From Alphaproteobacteria bacterium (GTDB lineage: Bacteria > Pseudomonadota > Alphaproteobacteria > Micavibrionales > Micavibrionaceae): 64,000 nt of DNA. Positions 56,355 through 64,000 of this stretch are shown in pieces (position 1 is the stretch's first letter; each line of letters starts with the position of its first letter). The stretch lies in contig JAJFGS010000003.1 in NCBI GenBank assembly GCA_021775995.1, forward strand, positions 124,001 through 188,000, read 5' to 3'. The notes under the pieces were generated by a model that was not told the origin of the DNA, did no database searches, and saw only the letters and a list, made by a program, of their open reading frames with translations. The position numbers and the translations under genes were made by a program.

Positions 56355-58301
56355 ATGTGCGGAATAGCAGGATTTTATAGCTTTAAAGCAGATCAAAATA
56401 GGCAGGACAGTCTTGAGGTGGCCTACCGCATGGAGGCGGCTGTCGCTCATCGTGGACCAGACGGTAGTGATATTTGGCAAGACGAAGTTAATGGGCTGAC
56501 ACTTATTCATAGACGTTTGTCAGTCATTGATTTAAGCGAAGATGGTGCACAACCAATGCATTCACCATCCGGGCGTTATATCATTACCTTTAATGGTGAG
56601 ATTTATAACTATCTTGAGTTAAGACGTGATTTGGAAGCGCAAGGGATTAAATTTCGTGGTGCTTCGGATACCGAAGTTATGCTGGCGGGCTTTGATCATT
56701 GGGGTGTTGAAAAAGCACTTTCTAAAATAAATGGTATGTTTGCCTTTGCTCTGTGGGACCAAGTCGAACAATATCTTCATTTGTCCCGCGATAGATTTGG
56801 TAAAAAACCACTTTATGTTGGGTGGATTGATAATGCTTTGGTTTTTGCATCAGAATTAAAAGCATTTCATGCTTATCCAAATTTTAGTCGTGAAATAAAT
56901 CAGGATGCGCTGGCAATTTATATGAAATATGGTTATGTGCATGCGCCATATTCAATTTTTCAAAATATATGGCAGCTTCTTCCTGCTTCGGTTTTGTCGC
57001 TTGATTTATCGAGTATAAGAGTTGGAGAAAACCTAGCTGACAAAATGAAAATTTTTTGGTCCTTAAAAGATGTAGTTGAAGAAGGACAAAGAAATCCTAT
57101 TAAAAAATCTGATGCGATTATTATAGAAGAGTTTGAAGAAAAACTATCAAAATGCGTATCGCAAAGAATGATATCTGACGTGCCTTTAGGGGCATTTTTG
57201 TCAGGTGGTATTGATTCATCTGTTGTTGTGGCATTGATGAACCAACATTCTGATGAAGCCGTGAAAACATTTACTGTGGGATTCGATCAGGTAGAGTTTA
57301 ATGAAGCTGAGTATGCAAAAAAGATTGCAACACATTTGGGTACAGATCATCATGAGTTTTATTGTTCTGATCAAGATGCTTTAAATGTTATCCCAAATTT
57401 ACCGATTATCTATGATGAGCCTTTTGCAGATGAATCACAAATTCCGACCTATTTAATTTCTGCTTTGGCACGTGAGCACGTTACTGTTGTTTTAACAGGT
57501 GATGGTGGTGATGAAATTTTAGCGGGATATGATCGTCATACAAAACTTCCTAATTTATGGAATAAAATTGGATGGGCACCGCATGTGTTAAGGCAGATGG
57601 TTTGTGATGCGCTTGGTTTAGTCCCTCAAGAATTCTATCAAAAACTAAGATCTAATAATCCCAGATTTGGATCTCAGGTTAAGCGCGTTTTATATTTGAT
57701 GGGATTAAAAGATACAGATTCTATTTATGATTCATTTATAAGCGCATGGTTGGGGGGAGATGATGTTGTCTTAAACGGACATCTTCCTAATATTCCAGTA
57801 AGAAATAAGTCAGAGTACCCGTCAAATTTAAGTTTTTTTGATGAGATGGTTTATTTAGATACGCTTTCTTATCGTTCTGATGATTTAATGGTAAAAATGG
57901 ATCGCGCGAGTATGGCTGTAGCTTTAGAGGGGCGGGCGCCATTAATGGATTATGAACTGGCTGAATATTCTTGGCGCATGCCGCAACATTTAAAAGTTAA
58001 AAACGGTAAGGGAAAATGGGTGTTACGCGAAATTTTAAAACATCACATCCCTGAAGAATTGTATGATCGCCCTAAAATGGGATTTTGTGTACCGCTTAAT
58101 GAATGGTTGCAAGGTCCTTTGAAAGAATGGGCGAATGATTTGCTTGATCCTACTTTTTTAAAAAATCAAGGGTTGTTAAATGAGGGTATGGTCACGGATC
58201 AGTGGAAAAATTTTCAAAATGAGAAAATAGAGTACAAAAACCGTAGAGATATATGGGCTGTTTTAATGTTTCAGGCTTGGTACAATCAATGGATGAGATA
58301 G
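56355..58301 (+). CDS. asnB: Asparagine synthetase-type glutamine amidotransferase
   Basis: A 648-residue enzyme with an N-terminal Ntn glutaminase (Met-Cys-Gly-Ile-Ala-Gly; Cys2 nucleophile after Met removal) and a C-terminal synthetase with Ser-Gly-Gly-Ile-Asp-Ser-Ser near residue 283. Active-site blocks His-Arg-Gly-Pro-Asp-Gly and Thr-Gly-Asp-Gly-Gly-Asp-Glu are present. In polysaccharide clusters such AsnB homologues often amidate sugars or uronic acids rather than make asparagine, and the neighbours here are SDR and glycosyltransferase genes. Free asparagine synthesis remains possible. Confidence 0.88.
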   Translation: MCGIAGFYSFKADQNRQDSLEVAYRMEAAVAHRGPDGSDIWQDEVNGLTLIHRRLSVIDLSEDGAQPMHSPSGRYIITFNGEIYNYLELRRDLEAQGIKFRGASDTEVMLAGFDHWGVEKALSKINGMFAFALWDQVEQYLHLSRDRFGKKPLYVGWIDNALVFASELKAFHAYPNFSREINQDALAIYMKYGYVHAPYSIFQNIWQLLPASVLSLDLSSIRVGENLADKMKIFWSLKDVVEEGQRNPIKKSDAIIIEEFEEKLSKCVSQRMISDVPLGAFLSGGIDSSVVVALMNQHSDEAVKTFTVGFDQVEFNEAEYAKKIATHLGTDHHEFYCSDQDALNVIPNLPIIYDEPFADESQIPTYLISALAREHVTVVLTGDGGDEILAGYDRHTKLPNLWNKIGWAPHVLRQMVCDALGLVPQEFYQKLRSNNPRFGSQVKRVLYLMGLKDTDSIYDSFISAWLGGDDVVLNGHLPNIPVRNKSEYPSNLSFFDEMVYLDTLSYRSDDLMVKMDRASMAVALEGRAPLMDYELAEYSWRMPQHLKVKNGKGKWVLREILKHHIPEELYDRPKMGFCVPLNEWLQGPLKEWANDLLDPTFLKNQGLLNEGMVTDQWKNFQNEKIEYKNRRDIWAVLMFQAWYNQWMR

Positions 58302-58317
58302 TAGGAAAGAAGTAGAC

Positions 58318-59259
58318 ATGAAAATTGCAATTACAGGTGGCTCAGGATTTATTGGTACGCGACTTATTCAAGAATTAGAGGCAGATGGTCATGAGGTGTG
58401 TATTATTGATATTGTACATTATGAGCCGATAGATATTCTGCATCAGGATAAATTAAATGCGGCCTGTGCGGGATGTGATGTCATTTATCATTTGGCCGCC
58501 GCACATCGTGATAATATTTTTCCTCGTAGTGAATATTATGAGGTAAATGGTCAGGGGACAGAAAATGTAACCAAAGCAGCGGAAGTTAATGGCATTAAAA
58601 AAATTATTTTTACGAGTACCGTTGCCGTTTATGCGATGAATAGTTCTTATGCCGATGAAACCAGTGAAGCTAAACCGTTTAATGATTACGGTAAGAGTAA
58701 ATTAGAAGCCGAAGGTCATGTTAAATCATGGGTAGAAAAATCGTCCGAACATTTAGCTATTATCGTTCGCCCTGTTGTGGTCTTTGGAGAAAATAACCGT
58801 GGTAATGTTTATAATTTAATTAGCCAAATTGTCAGTGGGAAGTTTTTTATGATTGGGACAGGTCATAATAAAAAATCTATGGCCTATGTTGGTAATGTTG
58901 CGGCATTTTTAAAATCACGCTTAAATATAAATGAAAATTTATCAATTTATAATTATTCTGATAAACCAGATTTAATGACACAAGAACTCGTTGATATTAT
59001 TTATCATGGGTTGAAAAAAAGACGCTCAAGCCTGAATGTTCCTTATTTTATAGGCGTGATCGCAGGGTATAGTTTTGATGTTCTGGCATTTGTAACACGC
59101 AAAACTTTTCCGATTAGCTCAATTCGTATCAAGAAATTCTGTGCAAGCACAACAGTGAATGCTGATAAGGCGCATAAGGATTTTCAAGCTGAATATACAA
59201 TTGGTGAAGGTATAAGCCGAATGATTAACCATGATTTTAAAGAAGATATTGCAAAATAA
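58318..59259 (+). CDS. NAD-dependent epimerase/dehydratase (SDR)
   Basis: A 313-residue extended SDR. The Rossmann motif is Gly-Gly-Ser-Gly-Phe-Ile-Gly-Thr near residue 7; the catalytic Ser is in Phe-Thr-Ser-Thr-Val-Ala-Val-Tyr and the Tyr-x3-Lys in Tyr-Gly-Lys-Ser-Lys near 124. Acts on a nucleotide sugar, either as 4-epimerase or as reductase; substrate not recognisable. It follows asnB by 16 bases and overlaps the next glycosyltransferase start (TAATG), making an asnB-SDR-GT operon. Confidence 0.88.
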   Translation: MKIAITGGSGFIGTRLIQELEADGHEVCIIDIVHYEPIDILHQDKLNAACAGCDVIYHLAAAHRDNIFPRSEYYEVNGQGTENVTKAAEVNGIKKIIFTSTVAVYAMNSSYADETSEAKPFNDYGKSKLEAEGHVKSWVEKSSEHLAIIVRPVVVFGENNRGNVYNLISQIVSGKFFMIGTGHNKKSMAYVGNVAAFLKSRLNINENLSIYNYSDKPDLMTQELVDIIYHGLKKRRSSLNVPYFIGVIAGYSFDVLAFVTRKTFPISSIRIKKFCASTTVNADKAHKDFQAEYTIGEGISRMINHDFKEDIAK

Positions 59260-60401
59260 TGGCAAATAAATCTTTAAAGTTTTTAATGGTTCTTAATGAT
59301 ATGGCGTGGTTTTGGTCACATCGCTTACCTTTGGCTCACGCTATTGAGAAACGCGGATGGACATTAAATGTAGTAGCGCATCGTGCCCATAAAGATGAAA
59401 AATTAAAAGATTCTAATTTTAAGGGAATAGGTTTGCCGCCTTTGGGAAGGTCACTTAATCCAATACCGCAAATACAACTTATGTTGGCGATATATGACAT
59501 TATTCATCGAGAGAAGCCCGACATAATACATGTAATCACTATTCGTTATGCTTTTTATACTGGTTTGGTAACGCGCTTGATGGGGTATAAGCCTGTGACC
59601 TTTACTGTGGCGGGGCTGGGCAGTCTTTATACAGACCCTGGTGTAAAAATGAAAGTAATGAGGAAGATTGTTCTGCCATTGATGCGCTTTGCTTTTGGTG
59701 GAAAAGGCAAGCGGATTATTTTTCAAAATCCCGATGACCGACAAAAGATGATTGATACGCAGATTGTTAAGTTTGAAAACACGGCGTTGATAAGGGGGTC
59801 CGGTGTTGATTTAACTGAATTTCCTTTTTCTGTTTATGAGGAAACAAAGGAAGAGCCAATTATATTATTTACATCGCGCTTATTGCTCGAAAAAGGCATT
59901 ACAGATTTTATTGAAGCGGCACGCCTTTTAAAAAATAAGGGTGTGAAGGCACGATTTGTCGTGGCAGGAAATATCTATCCAGATAATGCGCGGTCATTAA
60001 CAAAAAAACAAATAGTGACTCCCCATGATGAAGGTATTATTGAATGGATGGGGCAGGTTGAAGATATGCCTGCACTGCTTAAATCATCTATGATGGTGGT
60101 GCTGCCATCTTATTATGGGGAAGGTGTGCCGAAAGTTTTATTAGAGGCCGCCGCTGTTGGTCGTCCAATTATTACCTGCGATGTGCCTGGATGTCGTGAA
60201 GCGGTAGAACACGAAGCCAATGGGTTGTTGGTATTACCACAATGTCCAACGGATTTGGCGCAGGCTATAGAAAAATTGATAAGTGACCCTCAAAAACGTG
60301 ATGCTTACGGCAAAGTGGGTCGAAAGCGCGTGGAAGAGGATTTTCATGTAGATCACGTGGTTGAGCAAACTATGGCTGTTTATGATGATTTATTAAGTTA
60401 G
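59259..60401 (+). CDS. GT4-like glycosyltransferase
   Basis: A 380-residue GT-B glycosyltransferase. N-terminal acceptor domain with Trp-Phe-Trp-Ser-His-Arg; C-terminal nucleotide-sugar domain with Glu-Lys-Gly-Ile-Thr-Asp, Trp-Met-Gly-Gln, and the Glu-x7-Glu motif in Gly-Glu-Gly-Val-Pro-Lys-Val-Leu-Leu-Glu-Ala (about residues 284-296). Similar to WbpH/PglA-like undecaprenyl-linked transferases. No membrane helix; likely peripheral on the inner membrane. Its stop is followed by a GTCATT-type repeat. Confidence 0.9.
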   Translation: MANKSLKFLMVLNDMAWFWSHRLPLAHAIEKRGWTLNVVAHRAHKDEKLKDSNFKGIGLPPLGRSLNPIPQIQLMLAIYDIIHREKPDIIHVITIRYAFYTGLVTRLMGYKPVTFTVAGLGSLYTDPGVKMKVMRKIVLPLMRFAFGGKGKRIIFQNPDDRQKMIDTQIVKFENTALIRGSGVDLTEFPFSVYEETKEEPIILFTSRLLLEKGITDFIEAARLLKNKGVKARFVVAGNIYPDNARSLTKKQIVTPHDEGIIEWMGQVEDMPALLKSSMMVVLPSYYGEGVPKVLLEAAAVGRPIITCDVPGCREAVEHEANGLLVLPQCPTDLAQAIEKLISDPQKRDAYGKVGRKRVEEDFHVDHVVEQTMAVYDDLLS

Positions 60402-60508
60402 TGTCATTCCCTGAATTGCTCAAAGCATTTGGACAATTCTAGGGGAATCTGGTGGCTTATGGATCGCCCTAGAATTTTGAAAAATAATTCAAAATTCAGG
60501 CGATGACA
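60402..60508. repeat. GTCATT-type palindromic repeat
   Basis: Ends TGTCATTCCC and CGATGACA with TGAATT/AATTCA pairs inside; a second hairpin CTAG.../CCCTAG lies in the middle. It abuts the stop of the glycosyltransferase and forms the region before prfC. Confidence 0.65.
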
Positions 60509-60538
60509 AAGGTGTTTTTTTTCTTTATAACCCCCTCT

Positions 60539-62137
60539 ATGACTAATTCGAACGATTATACCTCACGCCGTACATTTGCGATTATCTCTCACCCTGATGC
60601 GGGTAAGACGACATTAACTGAAAAGCTCTTACTTTTTGGTGGTGCTATTCATTTGGCCGGTGACGTGAAGGCCAAGGGCAATCGTCGTCGTGCCCATTCT
60701 GACTGGATGAAGATTGAACAAGCGCGTGGAATTTCTGTGACGACATCTGTGATGACGTTTGAATATGAAGATGTAACATTTAATCTTCTTGATACACCGG
60801 GGCATGAAGATTTCTCTGATGATACTTATAGAACGCTAACTGCCGTCGATAGTGCTGTTATGGTGATTGATGCTGCGAAAGGGATTGAGGCGCAGACTAG
60901 AAAATTGTTTGAAGTTTGTCGTCTGCGTGATGTGCCTATCACAACGTTCGTGAATAAGATGGATCGTGAAACACGTGATCCATTTGAGTTGCTTGATGAA
61001 ATTACTGAAATGCTTGCTCTTGATACAACGCCGATGACATGGCCAGTGGGGCAGGGGCGTGACTTTAAAGGGTGTTACGATATTGTTCGTGACCAAATGA
61101 TTTTGTTTGAAGGCCAGAAAAAAAATGAGGGTAAGAAGGGTGGTATTCCTGATATTTTTCCATGCCAAGGCGTTGATGACCCTAAGTTAGCGGAAGTAAT
61201 AGGTGCAGAGCTACACACTAAATTAAAGGAAGATGTTGAAATGGTGAAGGGGCTCTGTCCTGAATTTGATCTTGAGGCTTATAGAGAGGGTCATTTAAGC
61301 CCTGTTTATTTTGGCTCGGCCTTAAAAGATTTTGGTGTTAAAGATTTGTTGGATGGTTTGAAAGAATTTGCGCCTGTCCCACGTTCCCAAACTGCGGAGA
61401 CTCGTGAAATAAAACCAGATGAAAATAAAGTGTCTGGTTTTGTATTTAAAGTACAAGCAAACATGGACCCAAAACATCGAGACCGTGTGGCTTTCATGCG
61501 TATTTGTTCAGGGACGTTTAAACGTGGCATGAAGTTGTTAAATACGGCCTCTAATAAAACCATTGGTATAACAAACCCGATATTCTTTTTCTCTCAAGGG
61601 CGTGAATTAGCAGACGATGCCGTGGCGGGTGATATTATTGGCATCCCTAATCATGGAACAATTCGTGTGGGTGATACGCTCAGTGAGGGTGAAAATATCA
61701 TGTTCACAGGTATTCCTGATTTTGCCCCGGAAATTTTACGTCGTGTTCGCCTTGGTGATCCGTTGAAAGCTAAGCATTTACAGCGGGCATTGGAGAGTTT
61801 AGCCGAAGAAGGCGTAACGCAGGTCTTTCGTCCGATGCTGGGTAGTGATTGGATTGTTGGTGTTGTTGGAACGTTGCAATTAGATGTGTTGAAAGACCGT
61901 CTGTTGCATGAATATACTTTAGAAGTGACCTTTGAAGACACGCAATATATTACCGCCCGTTGGGTTAGTGGCAGTAACGATAATCTCAAAAAATTCATTG
62001 ATGGTAATCGTGCTTCATTGGGTGAAGATCGTGATAAAACGCCTGTGTACCTTGCCCGTAATGCATGGGATTTAGATCGCGCGCAGTCTGACTGGAAAGA
62101 TATTAAATTTTCTGAGGTTAGAGAACGCGGACGTTAA
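60539..62137 (+). CDS. prfC: Peptide chain release factor 3
   Basis: GTPase that removes RF1 and RF2 from the ribosome after termination. The 532-residue product shows Ser-His-Pro-Asp-Ala-Gly-Lys-Thr-Thr, the switch-1 block Arg-Gly-Ile-Ser-Val-Thr-Thr-Ser, Asp-Thr-Pro-Gly-His-Glu-Asp-Phe and Asn-Lys-Met-Asp-Arg-Glu. The ATG at 60539 gives a family-like N-terminus; a frame from 60503 would use repeat sequence and adds 12 hydrophobic residues. Its stop overlaps the convergent slyX stop by 4 bases. Confidence 0.96.
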   Translation: MTNSNDYTSRRTFAIISHPDAGKTTLTEKLLLFGGAIHLAGDVKAKGNRRRAHSDWMKIEQARGISVTTSVMTFEYEDVTFNLLDTPGHEDFSDDTYRTLTAVDSAVMVIDAAKGIEAQTRKLFEVCRLRDVPITTFVNKMDRETRDPFELLDEITEMLALDTTPMTWPVGQGRDFKGCYDIVRDQMILFEGQKKNEGKKGGIPDIFPCQGVDDPKLAEVIGAELHTKLKEDVEMVKGLCPEFDLEAYREGHLSPVYFGSALKDFGVKDLLDGLKEFAPVPRSQTAETREIKPDENKVSGFVFKVQANMDPKHRDRVAFMRICSGTFKRGMKLLNTASNKTIGITNPIFFFSQGRELADDAVAGDIIGIPNHGTIRVGDTLSEGENIMFTGIPDFAPEILRRVRLGDPLKAKHLQRALESLAEEGVTQVFRPMLGSDWIVGVVGTLQLDVLKDRLLHEYTLEVTFEDTQYITARWVSGSNDNLKKFIDGNRASLGEDRDKTPVYLARNAWDLDRAQSDWKDIKFSEVRERGR

Positions 62138-62370
62138 TAATGTGGCGGTTTGTTGGCGCTGGCTTCATCGGAGACGTTAGTATGATCTTCTTGCCCCAAA
62201 TCCTGTAGATTGTTTTCAATCTTATCCAATTTGATTTTCACGTATTGCTTAAGCGTATCAATTTCATTGCCTTGCTGGGTGACGATTTCATTTAATTCCT
62301 GAATTTGTTTATCTTGATGAGCTATAAACTCCTGCATGTCTGCCAATTTTTCATCCATATCCGTTGTCAT
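62134..62370 (-). CDS. slyX: SlyX-family protein
   Basis: A 78-residue coiled-coil protein. Almost the whole length is a heptad helix (Met-Gln-Glu-Phe-Ile-Ala-His-Gln-Asp-Lys-Gln-Ile-Gln-Glu-Leu). The tail Lys-Pro-Pro-His-Tyr is the SlyX signature. Function is not known; E. coli slyX lies near peptidyl-prolyl isomerase slyD. Two starts (62370 and 62358) are possible. It overlaps prfC tail to tail and lies 34 bases from the next minus-strand gene, the SDR at 62404. Confidence 0.82.
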   Translation of the reverse strand: MTTDMDEKLADMQEFIAHQDKQIQELNEIVTQQGNEIDTLKQYVKIKLDKIENNLQDLGQEDHTNVSDEASANKPPHY

Positions 62371-62403
62371 TATCTAATTCTCGTCCTTTTAGTGAAATCT
62401 ATT

Positions 62404-63411
62404 TTAAGAAACAGCAGAGATGGGTTTGTTATGGGGAGGGTGATTTATAATTTTATCTTCTTCAATGTAACGGTCTGCATAAGATAAATACCATTGTGCA
62501 ATTTCTGGCAGCGTTTCTTTTAAATCAATAGTTGGTTTCCATCCTAATTGAGTGATTTTATTCCAATTCACAGCATAACGCCCATCATTAAAAGGTCTGT
62601 CTTTAACAAAGGTAATATATTTTTCTCTGCTTAGGCCAAAGAGATCACATAGAACTTCGGCAATTTCAATGTTTTGAAATTCTTGTGTTGTTCCAATGTT
62701 ATAACATTCACCAATTTCACCTTTTTCATTTAATATTTTTAAAGCATTGGTGAAGTCACGCACGGCCAAAAAATGACGTTTGTGTTTACCAGTTCCATGC
62801 ATTGTTAGCTTCTGATCTTGCATGAGCATGAGCATGAATTTTGGAATAATTTTTTCGGGGAATTGTCGTGTACCAAACATATTATTGGCACGAATCATGA
62901 CAACAGGTAGTTTGAATGATTGCACAAAGCCATTAATGATCATTTCTGCCGCTGCTTTTGAAGCAGAGTAGGGGTTGGTGGGTTTTAAAATTGAACTTTC
63001 ATCAGCAGCGCCTTCGAGAATTTCACCATAAACTTCATCCGTACTAACATGAATAATGCGCGGTGTTTCTAAACGGCGGCATACTTCCATTAGGCAATGT
63101 GTGCCAACAACATTGGTTTGAGAAAATTCAAGAGAGTTGCTAAAAGAATGATCAACATGGCTTTCTGCTGCAGCATGGATAAGGAGGTCTGCTCCTTCCA
63201 AGGCACGTTCGCAGGTTTCAATGCTGCAAATGTCACCAACAATAAGATCAAAATTCTTTTTTTCAATATGATGCCTAATGTTGCGGATATCAGCCGCATA
63301 GGTCATTTTATCAAGGACAAGAATATTGGCGTCTGGATAACTCTCCATAAACTCATCAACGATATGAGAGCCAATAAATCCTGCGCCGCCTGTAATTACT
63401 ATTTTTTTCAT
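62404..63411 (-). CDS. RmlB-like nucleotide-sugar dehydratase
   Basis: A 335-residue extended SDR resembling dTDP-glucose 4,6-dehydratase. Gly-Gly-Ala-Gly-Phe-Ile-Gly-Ser-His near residue 7, then Ala-Ala-Ala-Glu-Ser-His-Val-Asp, catalytic Val-Ser-Thr-Asp-Glu-Val-Tyr-Gly-Glu near 126, Tyr-Ser-Ala-Ser-Lys near 152, and Arg-Ala-Asn-Asn-Met-Phe-Gly. RmlA/C/D partners are not in the window, so a UDP- or CDP-sugar is possible. The ATG follows the stop of the upstream frame by one base (TAA-A-ATG), suggesting coupled translation. Confidence 0.88.
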   Translation of the reverse strand: MKKIVITGGAGFIGSHIVDEFMESYPDANILVLDKMTYAADIRNIRHHIEKKNFDLIVGDICSIETCERALEGADLLIHAAAESHVDHSFSNSLEFSQTNVVGTHCLMEVCRRLETPRIIHVSTDEVYGEILEGAADESSILKPTNPYSASKAAAEMIINGFVQSFKLPVVMIRANNMFGTRQFPEKIIPKFMLMLMQDQKLTMHGTGKHKRHFLAVRDFTNALKILNEKGEIGECYNIGTTQEFQNIEIAEVLCDLFGLSREKYITFVKDRPFNDGRYAVNWNKITQLGWKPTIDLKETLPEIAQWYLSYADRYIEEDKIINHPPHNKPISAVS

Positions 63412-63412
63412 T

Positions 63413-63742
63413 TTATTGTTCTGACTTTACAATAAGGGCTAAGCTTGTCAAATTTGTCCCTTGTTTTGTTGGCCAAGGTAAATTTCCTAGAGGAAGAACC
63501 TTGATGGCTGAATTTTCACGGTTTATCCGTTGAAGTGCTTTGAATGGACCGTTTATAATGTTTTTATCAGGGTATAAAGCTTTATCATTAGGAAAAGAAT
63601 CACGCAATAAAATTATGCTTTGTTGAGCTTGTTGAAAGGGTCTAAAGAGGTCTTTACTGTAATTGTCTTTGTTAAAGTTGTCAGGAGGGATAAGGATATT
63701 ATTGTTTTTCTTTGATTTTTGTCTCAATCTATTACTTGTCAA
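63413..63742 (-). CDS. Uncertain 109-residue protein
   Basis: Frame opened by TTG with no internal Met. The product is basic at the start (Arg-Leu-Arg-Gln-Lys-Ser-Lys-Lys), then polar, with Leu-Gly-Asn-Leu-Pro-Trp-Pro-Thr near the end. No family recognised. Tight coupling to the next gene supports translation; the promoter for the divergent gene lies over its start, which argues against it. It may be the end of a decayed gene. Confidence 0.4.
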   Translation of the reverse strand: MTSNRLRQKSKKNNNILIPPDNFNKDNYSKDLFRPFQQAQQSIILLRDSFPNDKALYPDKNIINGPFKALQRINRENSAIKVLPLGNLPWPTKQGTNLTSLALIVKSEQ

Positions 63743-63763
63743 AGTTTAGTATTTAGCTATAAT
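63736..63763 (+). promoter_or_regulatory. Strong promoter for the nucleotide-sugar dehydrogenase
   Basis: TTGTCA and TATAAT separated by 16 bases (five of six and six of six matches); the ATG is 30 bases downstream of the -10. Confidence 0.65.
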
Positions 63764-63792
63764 CTGCCAAAATCTATGTGAAAGAATAATGT

Positions 63793-64000
63793 ATGTCTCA
63801 GAGCGCAAAAGCAATTAATACAAATCTACATAGCCCATTTAGTATTGAATCTCTTGAAGCAAAATTTTTAAATTCTGAGGCAAAAATAGCCGTTGTAGGG
63901 CTTGGTTACGTAGGCCTTCCATTAGTGTCTGCCTTACATGTTAAAGGGTTTGATATTACAGGGTTTGATATTGATCAAGATAGGGTAGACAATCTTAATA
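63793..64000 (+). CDS. UDP-sugar 6-dehydrogenase (WbpA/TviB type), N-terminal part
   Basis: The first 69 codons of a gene leaving the window. A 30-residue N-terminal segment precedes the Rossmann motif Val-Val-Gly-Leu-Gly-Tyr-Val-Gly-Leu-Pro-Leu (about residues 35-45) and Gly-Phe-Asp-Ile-Asp at the strand end, as in UDP-N-acetyl-hexosamine dehydrogenases of O-antigen and capsule pathways. That differs from the UDP-glucose dehydrogenase at 43976. It should join the SDR and asnB genes in making a surface polysaccharide. Confidence 0.85.
   Translation, partial: MSQSAKAINTNLHSPFSIESLEAKFLNSEAKIAVVGLGYVGLPLVSALHVKGFDITGFDIDQDRVDNLN

Noticed and set aside
60503-60538. Longer prfC start
   Set aside because: The 12 extra residues are encoded by the end of a palindromic repeat and are not part of the RF3 N-terminus.
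1-64000. CRISPR array, prophage or integrase-bounded island
   Set aside because: No regular spacer-repeat array, phage structural genes or integrase were seen; the repeats found are dispersed hairpins or one 23-bp tandem run.

Overview
The window reads as a chromosomal segment of an AT-rich alphaproteobacterium. The lineage call rests on gene content: an ATP12-type F1-ATPase chaperone, a DUF3035/BamF-like lipoprotein beside lspA, a probable DUF2794 protein, a eukaryotic-type NADP isocitrate dehydrogenase, a SapC-family protein and an adrenodoxin-type ferredoxin. Full purine, cell-wall, sulfate-activation and polysaccharide genes point away from a strongly reduced intracellular symbiont. I cannot name a genus. 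Many short palindromic repeats lie between genes.

Layout. 1-2342 (+): end of an RluA-type pseudouridine synthase, a membrane protein, ATP12 and DNA-3-methyladenine glycosylase I. 2351-2945: an XRE repressor, phased operator-like repeats and a possible 52-residue divergent gene. 2954-19004 (-): a long housekeeping block with purN, mutL, a pentapeptide-repeat protein, pgi, two M16 peptidases, bamF, lspA, ileS, ribF, a VanX-like protein, a CDGSH protein, tRNA-Met and mnmA. 19005-19724: a repeat mosaic without a credible gene. 19725-35795: mixed strands, with bamB/yfgM, icd, an L,D-transpeptidase, an AMIN amidase, ferredoxin plus cysteine desulfurase, Bcp, a giant AsmA-like protein and tyrS. 35811-43781: anmK, a Sua5/TsaC protein, a LOG protein, a lytic transglycosylase, an acyl-CoA dehydrogenase, and a three-gene block with SapC and an HTH/coiled-coil protein.

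43976-49837 (+) is a probable operon, ugd-cysD-GNAT-cysNC-cysQ, making UDP-glucuronate and PAPS. It is interrupted between the GNAT gene and cysNC by a small element that encodes a GIY-YIG nuclease. The element has imperfect terminal inverted repeats and is flanked by a 32-bp direct duplication (31/32 identical) of the start of cysNC. The left copy leaves a ghost cysNC start whose short reading frame stops directly against the GIY-YIG start codon. This is the most interesting object in the window.

49859-56299: an AMIN lipoprotein, then a chaperone-usher fimbrial locus with two DUF4402 subunits and a chaperone on the minus strand and a divergent usher. The shared control region holds several inverted repeats. 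56355-64000: polysaccharide genes (asnB-type amidotransferase, two SDR epimerase/dehydratases, a family-4-like glycosyltransferase, the start of a nucleotide-sugar dehydrogenase) with prfC and slyX between them.

Two dispersed repeat families stand out because their stems change sequence from copy to copy while staying paired: a 30-bp hairpin (six copies, 17.7-28.5 kb) often lying just upstream of a gene, and a 65-68-bp double hairpin (three copies).
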